Assembly (NCBI RefSeq): GCF_004337695.1
Contig: NZ_SJXJ01000003.1
Span: forward strand, 186,001 to 250,000
Length of the DNA stretch: 64,000 nt
DNA from: Tenacibaculum sp. M341
GTDB taxonomy: Bacteria; Bacteroidota; Bacteroidia; Flavobacteriales; Flavobacteriaceae
Direction of reading: 5' to 3'
Position numbers and translations under genes: made by a program. The notes below the pieces were generated by a model. The model saw nothing but the letters and a program-made list of their open reading frames with translations, made no database searches and was not told the DNA's origin. Shown one piece after another: positions 58,558 to 64,000 of this stretch (position 1 is its first letter; each line of letters begins with the position of its first letter).

Positions 58558-58676
58558 TGATTTTGAGTGTTTAGTAGGTAGTACAAAGTATTCAGTACTG
58601 AGCCTTTCGAATATCGCTTAAGACTTGCTAAAGTTGAGAATGGTTTTGTAAATTTAAATGTTTTTTCCGTTGGAAT

Positions 58677-59243
58677 TTATTTTTTATATTGAGCAATCCA
58701 GCATCTTATGTACATGCTTTCTATTTTTTTATTAGGATGATAAACTGAGTAGATAGTGTTAGCACCATCAGAACAAGTTTTGTCATCGTATTCGTCTGGA
58801 TTGGCATTCCATTGTTTTTTTAATTTTAGTTTATCATAGATGATCATCAAGTCATTATAAATATAGTATTTCTCCTTCTTTAAGTTTGTTCTATGTTTTT
58901 TGTATTGTATTTCGCGTATTTTTTTACCATTTGTTTTTCCTAATCGATACTTGATTAAAATTTCGTCATTATACAAACGAACATATACTGCTGGTCCTCC
59001 ACTACTCATAAAATCATAACTCTCAACAATTATAATAGGATTTTTAGGGTGTTTTTTAGCTAACTCGATTATATCATTAATGTATTTCTCTCTGAATAAG
59101 AACTGCATATCTAATTCCTTAGACATTGATTCTTTAACTGCTCTTTGAGAATTATTAATTTTTTTATTTAAATATTTAGCAGAAGAACAGTTGCTTAAGA
59201 TTAATGATGTCAGAATAATTAAGCAATACTTTTTTAATTTCAT
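58677..59243 (-). CDS. Lipoprotein of unknown function
   Basis: A 188-residue protein starting MKLKKYCLIILTSLILSNCSS, a lipoprotein signal with lipobox LSNC. The ATG at 59243 is chosen over that at 59258, because the -7 box TATATTTG (59277-59270) would leave only a few nt before the latter. The mature part is basic and mixed (IVESYDFMSSGGPAVYVRLYNDEILIKYRLG) and two Cys (KTCSDG, IRCWIAQ) may pair. No family recognised. Confidence 0.65.
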   Translation of the reverse strand: MKLKKYCLIILTSLILSNCSSAKYLNKKINNSQRAVKESMSKELDMQFLFREKYINDIIELAKKHPKNPIIIVESYDFMSSGGPAVYVRLYNDEILIKYRLGKTNGKKIREIQYKKHRTNLKKEKYYIYNDLMIIYDKLKLKKQWNANPDEYDDKTCSDGANTIYSVYHPNKKIESMYIRCWIAQYKK

Positions 59244-59285
59244 ATTCAATTTTAGCATAAAGGTTTAAACAAATATATAAAATAC

Positions 59286-59588
59286 TCAATCCTCAATTTT
59301 AATTACTTTTCCAATAACATCTTTTAGCGGAATCCAGCCATTTATTTTACCAAGGTTATTACCTATTAAGACTTTGTCTTCTTGAATTTCTTTAATAAGA
59401 TGCAATAAATAATTTCCTTTCCATTTTATAAAGGCAATATCATCTATTTCAATGTTTTTCGGATCAATTTTTATAATTGTAACTAATTGACCACTTTCTA
59501 TTTTTCCTTTCATAGAATTTCCAAGAGGTCTTATTTTACACTCTTCTGTTTCAGATAATTCTTTCAAAGCATCTTTAACCCATCCCAT
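59286..59588 (-). CDS. Small S24/S26 peptidase-like protein
   Basis: A 100-residue protein. IRPLGNSMKGKIESGQLVTII is the Ser-containing signature of S24/S26 peptidases, IEIDDIAFIKWKGNYLLHLIKEI the second-residue region and VLIGNNLGKINGWIPLKDVIGKVIKI the C-terminal strand pair. The position of the general base carries His (LLHLI), as in Ser-His S26B signal peptidases, not Lys as in LexA. There is no transmembrane or HTH segment. It could be an orphan processing peptidase or an inactive binding domain. Confidence 0.65.
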   Translation of the reverse strand: MGWVKDALKELSETEECKIRPLGNSMKGKIESGQLVTIIKIDPKNIEIDDIAFIKWKGNYLLHLIKEIQEDKVLIGNNLGKINGWIPLKDVIGKVIKIED

Positions 59589-59637
59589 ATTTTCAATATT
59601 TAATAAGTGCCAAAGTAAAGAAGAAATAAAACGTTAC

Positions 59638-59688
59638 AAAAAAAACAGTCCGAATAAAATTTACTTTACGTAAAAATCACTCGGACTG
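59638..59688 (-). terminator. Terminator of the nitroreductase gene
   Basis: CAGTCCGA / TCGGACTG (59646-59653 / 59681-59688) form a perfect 8-bp stem. On the minus strand it is followed by a run of eight T. It lies 38 bp beyond the nitroreductase stop. Confidence 0.85.
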
Positions 59689-59725
59689 AGAGGTAAGGGT
59701 TTTTTAGAAAACTGTTAGATAAAGA

Positions 59726-60400
59726 TTACTTCCAGGTAACAATATCTTCTATATTTCTTCTTGTTTTTGGATGCGCAGGTTCTGCTTTTCTATATCCAAA
59801 AGCAACCATAAACGATAATCCGTATTTAGTGGTATCTACATCAAATTTTTCTTGTAGTAAAGCTTCTACCTTTTCTTGATGAAAACCTTCAATAGGACAA
59901 CTATCAATTCCTGATAAAGCAGCAGCGGTCATCATATTACCTAACGCGATATAAGTTTGCTTAGATGCCCAGTCAAATAATTTTTTATCAGTATCTAAAT
60001 TAAAATCACGCTCTTGAAATTCTCTATAAAACTTTGAGTACATTTCAACAACATCTTCAGGCAATTGCTTTACTTCTTTCATCATGTGATCAATGTAATC
60101 AGTATCCCATTTAGTCATAGGAGCTTTCATACTTAAACCTAAAATAAAGTGACTCGCAGTATCAAGTTTTAAAGGAGCTCCCCAAGCTACAGGCTTCAGT
60201 AATTCGCGTAATTCTTTATCTTGAACAACAATAAAATGCCAAGGTTCAAAACCAAAAGAACTTGGTGATAAGTTCGCTATTTTTAATATAAAATTAATAT
60301 CACTGTCACTTAACTTTTTTGTTGCGTCAAATTCTTTAGTTGCGTGTCTGTATTTAAATGCATTTATGATTTCTTCCTGAGGAATGTTAGGTGTCTTCAT
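59726..60400 (-). CDS. NAD(P)H-dependent nitroreductase family oxidoreductase
   Basis: A 224-residue flavoprotein: FKYRHATKEFDATKKLSDSDINFILKIANLSPSSFGFEPWHFIVVQD is the FMN-binding start, ASKQTYIALGNMMTAAALSGIDSCPIEGFHQEKVEALL the central helix and SFMVAFGYRKAEPAHPKTRR the C-terminal FMN arginine region. This is the NfsB/YdgI type that reduces nitro compounds or quinones. It is divergent from an HxlR-type regulator with which it shares overlapping promoters. Confidence 0.9.
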   Translation of the reverse strand: MKTPNIPQEEIINAFKYRHATKEFDATKKLSDSDINFILKIANLSPSSFGFEPWHFIVVQDKELRELLKPVAWGAPLKLDTASHFILGLSMKAPMTKWDTDYIDHMMKEVKQLPEDVVEMYSKFYREFQERDFNLDTDKKLFDWASKQTYIALGNMMTAAALSGIDSCPIEGFHQEKVEALLQEKFDVDTTKYGLSFMVAFGYRKAEPAHPKTRRNIEDIVTWK

Positions 60401-60411
60401 TATAAATTTTA

Positions 60412-60459
60412 AACTATAGTTATTATAGTATCAAAATTAAGTATAGTTATTTATATTTG
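60412..60459. promoter_or_regulatory. Overlapping divergent promoters and operator for nitroreductase/HxlR pair
   Basis: On the plus strand TATATTTG (60452-60459) serves the HxlR gene; on the minus strand TAATTTTG (60439-60432) serves the nitroreductase. TATAGTTATT is repeated at 60415 and 60442 (27 bp apart), and AACTATAGTT (60412-60421) is a palindrome. A regulator bound here could control both genes. Confidence 0.7.
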
Positions 60460-60500
60460 CAATAACGATCAAAAAGGATAGTATAAAAATAATATAGAGT

Positions 60501-60833
60501 ATGCATACATTTAAAGGAAAAGATTACCCGTGTTGTACAAGTTTAACTATGGGAGTAATAGGAGGTAAGTGGAAGTGTGTAATATTATTTTACTTGTCTC
60601 AAGAAACGTTAAGATACAATGAACTTCGTAAGAAAATGCCTAAAGTAACAGAGCGTACTTTGAGTTTGCAATTAAAAGCATTAGAGGAAGACGGAGTGAT
60701 AAAAAGGAGAGTGTATACCTCTAAACCGCCTTTAAAAGTAGAATATTCATTAACAGAGTTTGGTGAAACTTTAAAGCCTTTGGTAATCTCTATTGCAGAA
60801 TGGGGAGATTATGCAGTGAAAAATTATTCATAG
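60501..60833 (+). CDS. HxlR-family transcriptional regulator
   Basis: A 110-residue winged-helix protein: CCTSLTMGVIGGKWKCVILFYLSQETLRYNELRKKMPKVTERTLSLQLKALEEDGVIKRRVYTSKPPLKVEYSLTEFG is the full HxlR pattern. N-terminal Cys residues (YPCCTS, KWKCV) could sense electrophiles, as in HypR/YodB relatives. Divergent pairing with a nitroreductase supports redox or quinone-responsive control. Confidence 0.93.
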   Translation: MHTFKGKDYPCCTSLTMGVIGGKWKCVILFYLSQETLRYNELRKKMPKVTERTLSLQLKALEEDGVIKRRVYTSKPPLKVEYSLTEFGETLKPLVISIAEWGDYAVKNYS

Positions 60834-60880
60834 ATAACACTCATAAAATTGTAATATAAAACCACTATTTTTAAAAGAAG

Positions 60881-61927
60881 TTAATTAGACTTCTTTATAG
60901 ATTTTACTAATTTTTTCACCTGTTTTGCTTTTAAATTCGGAGAAAGTCCGGCTAAATAATCTCTGTATATTACTTCACCAGTTTTACTATTGGTTATTTG
61001 AAAGAAGCCTTCTGTATTATTCTGATGATATCGAGCATAGTATAACTCTTCATCATTAATTATTTTATGACTTAATTTTTCAGCATCAATAATTTCATAG
61101 TCAAATTCATACTTTTCAAAAATCTTCTTTAAACGTTTTTCTTTAACTGTTTCAATATCTTTTTGATGAATAAAATCAGTTAGTTTTAATCCAAGATGTT
61201 CTGGTATATATAGTTTTTTAGTACTCAACTCTTTTAATTCAGGTAAGTAATCATCTTTGTACATTGAGTAAGATTCACCAGAAACTAATAGGTTGTTGAC
61301 TTTTTGAAGGTAGTTTTTTAAAAAACCAGGCTTGTAGTTATTGAAAATGTTTTTTGAATAGATTAAATGTTTAAAATTATCTTCATTCGCATAAAAATCT
61401 GGATTTTCAATTACGGTATCGCTAAAAGATTTATAATCTAGTGAAAGATATATTCTAGCTATTCGAATTCTATTATGATCAAGAATGTCTTTTATTTTAC
61501 TTTTCTTTTTCTTGTTATTTTTAAGTTTGGCTAATTTCTTTTTTACTTTGTCAACATTATAAATAAAAGTATCTAAGTTTAAATATAAAAAATCAGAGCC
61601 CAATTTACCATCAGCTTTATAAACAGGTTTATTAATAGTGTTGATATCAACAAAAGAGTATGAGTCACATAAATAATTATGTACATCAAAATCTTCAATA
61701 TTTACAATTACATAAGGAGTTACAGACCAAGATTCATCTAAAATCTTTTTATATACATCAGTTTCATAAGCATTAGAAAGAATAAAAATGGTCTTAGAAT
61801 TTTTAAAACGCTCAAAATTTTCTTCACTAACTTTTTCTAAACCTCCGTTGTGAGTTTCATTTACAGAGATTTGTGAAAAAACGGATACGCTAAACAAAAG
61901 AAATATAATAGCTAGGGGAGTTCTCAT
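60881..61927 (-). CDS. Secreted protein of unknown function (348 aa)
   Basis: A signal peptide (PLAIIFLLFSVSVFSQ) precedes a mixed alpha/beta protein rich in K, N and Y (FERFKNSKTIFILSNAYETDVYKKILDESWSVTPYVIVNIEDFDVHNYLCDSYSFVDI...). A basic helix (KKLAKLKNNKKKKSKIKDIL) lies mid-way. I recognise no domain. It stands alone between HxlR and pirin genes and is probably periplasmic or outer-membrane associated. Confidence 0.6.
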   Translation of the reverse strand: MRTPLAIIFLLFSVSVFSQISVNETHNGGLEKVSEENFERFKNSKTIFILSNAYETDVYKKILDESWSVTPYVIVNIEDFDVHNYLCDSYSFVDINTINKPVYKADGKLGSDFLYLNLDTFIYNVDKVKKKLAKLKNNKKKKSKIKDILDHNRIRIARIYLSLDYKSFSDTVIENPDFYANEDNFKHLIYSKNIFNNYKPGFLKNYLQKVNNLLVSGESYSMYKDDYLPELKELSTKKLYIPEHLGLKLTDFIHQKDIETVKEKRLKKIFEKYEFDYEIIDAEKLSHKIINDEELYYARYHQNNTEGFFQITNSKTGEVIYRDYLAGLSPNLKAKQVKKLVKSIKKSN

Positions 61928-62083
61928 AAGTTGCGTTTTAAAATTAAATAGTATAATAAGTTACTGATTTTTAGCTGAAAAACAAAGCATATTTCGTTAA
62001 ATGGTATTATAAACGGTATGAATTGTAATTTTTTTTAATAACAGAGACTACATTTATAACGAATTAGCTTAAAATAATAAGAT

Positions 62084-62743
62084 ATGCTTCAAAAATTAGA
62101 TAGAAATACAATAGAAACAGGTGGTTTTCATGGAATTGTTCAGAAAAGATTAATAGTGAATTCACAGTATGGTCCTCGTATGGGAGTTACAACTAGTACT
62201 TGGGAAGGTGTAGGTAATTTAGTGTATTTGGCTGATTCATGGTTTGGTAGCGGAGTAGGTACAGGATTACATCCTCATAAATTTATAGACGTACTAACTT
62301 TTGTTGTTGAAGGAACTTTAGATCACGAAGGATCTTTAGAGCATGGAGTGACTTTAGAAGCGTTGGATTTTCAAGTGCAAAAATCGGGTAGAGAAGGTTT
62401 TATGCATAATGAAATAAATAAGAAAGAACCTACTACTAGAATGTTGCAACTTTGGTTATTACCTGAAAAACAAGAAGTCAAAGCTGATTTTAGAGTTCAT
62501 AAAATAACAAAAGGATCTGTTGTAGAAGTATATGGAGTACAAGATGGTAATAGTACTCAAATAGAGGCAGGATATTTAAACAACGAAACTTACACAACTC
62601 CAAAAGATAGTTTGGTATATATTGTAAAAGGAGCAGTGCAAATTCAAGATGAAATAGTTAACGAAGGAGTTTTAATCGCTGCCAATACAGAAACGATGAT
62701 CATTGAGGACGAAGCTGTATTCATTGTGGCGTACAAGAAGTAG
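62084..62743 (+). CDS. Pirin family protein (cupin)
   Basis: A 219-residue double cupin. The N-terminal metal site reads GTGLHPHKFIDVLTFVVEGTLDHEGSLEHG (His, His and Glu/His ligands), then MLQLWLLPEKQ. The C-terminal cupin is degenerate (LVYIVKGAVQIQDEIVNEG). Bacterial pirins bind Fe2+ and some have quercetinase activity; others act on protein partners. Monocistronic. Confidence 0.87.
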   Translation: MLQKLDRNTIETGGFHGIVQKRLIVNSQYGPRMGVTTSTWEGVGNLVYLADSWFGSGVGTGLHPHKFIDVLTFVVEGTLDHEGSLEHGVTLEALDFQVQKSGREGFMHNEINKKEPTTRMLQLWLLPEKQEVKADFRVHKITKGSVVEVYGVQDGNSTQIEAGYLNNETYTTPKDSLVYIVKGAVQIQDEIVNEGVLIAANTETMIIEDEAVFIVAYKK

Positions 62744-62895
62744 ATCTACAGAAAAAATAGCTCCATAATTTTTTCTTTCACCATACAAAGCTAAAATATT
62801 CTATCCGTCTTTTCAATTGTTTATATGATTAAATAATTGTTAAAAAAAAATAAAATTCGTATATTACATAGGTGTGCTTTTAAAATATATCAACC

Positions 62896-63972
62896 ATGTT
62901 CAAAAAAATCCTATTAATAATGTTTTTAGCTTGTGTGGCTAAAACGTTTTCGCAGTCAAATGAAACCTGTAATACCCCAAATGATGCTCCTGTTTTAGAT
63001 TTAAACAGTATAACAAAATGTTCGATAGAAGATTCTGAGGATAAAGAGAAGAAAAAGATAAAAGTAGAGGTAACCTCAAGAAGAAGGGTTGTAAGAAAGA
63101 GAGATACTGTTTCGGGAATCGTGACAAACGATTATTCTCATAAATTAGCTAGTATTAAAAAGAAAACAGATATTATCAATAAAATTGACTTAAATAATTC
63201 TAAAAACTTTAAAGTTGTTCCTTTTAATTATGTAGATGAAATTCCGTTGTTTAAAAAATGTGAAAAAACGGCATTAACAAAGCAAACAAAATGCTTTATG
63301 GAATCAATGGCATCTCATGTTAGAAAACATTTTAAATATCCTTCAAAATCTTTTGAAGAAGGCATACAAGGTAGAGTTTTGGTACAGTTTAGAATACAAA
63401 CAGACGGTAGTATTGGTAAAATAAATATTATTTCGCCTTATAAAGGAGAAGAATTAGGAGCTGAAGCGGAGAGAATTATAAGAAAGTTACCAAATTTTAT
63501 TCCAGCAAAGCATTCAGGAAGAGAGGTAATAGTAAAATACGGCATACCAATTACATTTAAAATACCAGGTGTTAAACAAACAAATATTAGAACTAAAGCA
63601 GCAAAAGCTAAATTAGATAATTCAGGAGTTTTTGAATTTGTTGAAGTAGATAAATTACCAAAGTTTAAAAACTGTACAGCGAATGATTTAGATTGTTTTA
63701 ATAAAGAATTAGTAAAACATATTCAAAGTAATTTTGCATATCCAGAGGATGCTGTTAAAAGCAATATTGAAGGAAATGTAACTGTAAGTTTTATTGTAAA
63801 TAAAAGAGGAGAGGTAATTAATATTAAAGCAAAAGGAACTAATAATGCAAAGATATTAGAAGATTCTGCAATAAGTTTAGTAGCTAAGTTGCCTAATTTT
63901 GTGCCAGCTATTAAAAACGGAAGAGCTGTAAATACAAAATATACTTTTCCTGTAGCATATAAATTAGATTAA
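62896..63972 (+). CDS. Protein with two TonB C-terminal domains
   Basis: A 358-residue protein. A signal peptide (ILLIMFLACVAKTFSQ) replaces the membrane anchor of true TonB. Two TonB_C-like domains follow, at about residues 135-225 (MASHVRKHFKYPSKSFEEGIQGRVLVQFRIQTDGSIGKINIISPY...) and 270-357 (VKHIQSNFAYPEDAVKSNIEGNVTVSFIVNKRGEVINI...). No Pro-rich spacer is present, so it is unlikely to transduce ExbB/D energy; a periplasmic partner-binding role is more likely. Confidence 0.8.
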   Translation: MFKKILLIMFLACVAKTFSQSNETCNTPNDAPVLDLNSITKCSIEDSEDKEKKKIKVEVTSRRRVVRKRDTVSGIVTNDYSHKLASIKKKTDIINKIDLNNSKNFKVVPFNYVDEIPLFKKCEKTALTKQTKCFMESMASHVRKHFKYPSKSFEEGIQGRVLVQFRIQTDGSIGKINIISPYKGEELGAEAERIIRKLPNFIPAKHSGREVIVKYGIPITFKIPGVKQTNIRTKAAKAKLDNSGVFEFVEVDKLPKFKNCTANDLDCFNKELVKHIQSNFAYPEDAVKSNIEGNVTVSFIVNKRGEVINIKAKGTNNAKILEDSAISLVAKLPNFVPAIKNGRAVNTKYTFPVAYKLD

Positions 63973-63992
63973 CTTTTTTGTAAAAAAGTTAA
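63969..63992. terminator. Terminator overlapping the stop of the TonB_C-domain gene
   Basis: TTAACTTTTTT and AAAAAAGTTAA are perfect 11-bp arms with almost no loop, beginning at the stop codon. The T run on either strand makes it a bidirectional candidate. Confidence 0.6.
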
Positions 63993-64000
63993 TAAAAAGA

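Noticed and set aside
54818..58602. Inverted repeats flanking the cobalamin operon as a mobile element
   Set aside because: The two copies are degenerate words of the common dispersed intergenic type and lack any transposition gene.

Overview
The window looks like the chromosome of an AT-rich marine member of Flavobacteriia; a Tenacibaculum-like genome is my guess from protein character, not a demonstrated placement. Support comes from Bacteroidetes-type promoters (-7 box TAnnTTTG), near absence of Shine-Dalgarno sequences, and a TonB receptor with a CarboxypepD_reg-like N-terminal domain.

Positions 1-14,020 are ordinary chromosome. On the left is a stress or envelope block: MscS channel, S21, DUF1328, a degenerate SRAP protein, cardiolipin synthase, patatin, an AraC-family regulator and a PA2169-family protein. 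Three promoters in this block share one exact architecture of two half-sites 21 bp apart, then 20 bp, then the -7 box, which suggests a small regulon of the local AraC protein. Housekeeping genes follow: methyltransferase, map, gpmI, M48 protease, phenylalanine hydroxylase and rhodanese.

Positions 14,054-39,863 hold a phage-derived contractile tail locus with no head, portal, terminase, integrase or transposase gene. I read it as an R-type tailocin (phage-tail-like bacteriocin) built from a Mu-like phage. On the minus strand are an S24 autocleaving repressor and a lysis-type operon (amidase, two coiled-coil membrane proteins). On the plus strand an early operon with a DUF3164 gene starts at a palindromic operator. 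After a bidirectional terminator come two tail genes on the minus strand (gp25-like and a tail-completion candidate). The plus-strand structural run then has amidase, sheath, tube, tail-assembly chaperone with a textbook -1 frameshift signal, tape measure, DUF6046, gpD hub, gpV spike, small membrane proteins and DUF1353. It ends with two complete sets of baseplate J, gpI and collar-fibre genes that bracket two fibre proteins and two leucine-rich-repeat proteins (14 and 28 repeats). The twin baseplate sets and LRR proteins in fibre position are the most unusual content of the window.

Positions 39,900-48,400 hold a PAP2 phosphatase, an initiator tRNA and a long minus-strand run. That run goes from arginine decarboxylase, agmatinase and a deoxyhypusine-synthase-like enzyme (polyamine synthesis) through small proteins to an ATP-grasp enzyme and an M14-type desuccinylase/aspartoacylase.

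Positions 48,890-64,000 hold a TonB-dependent receptor, a YdeP-type molybdopterin oxidoreductase, and a cobalamin riboswitch driving a four-gene operon ([2Fe-2S] protein, NAD-binding epimerase-like protein, cobA, cbiX). After these come assorted genes: a lipoprotein, an S26-like protein, a nitroreductase/HxlR pair, pirin, and a protein with two TonB C-terminal domains.
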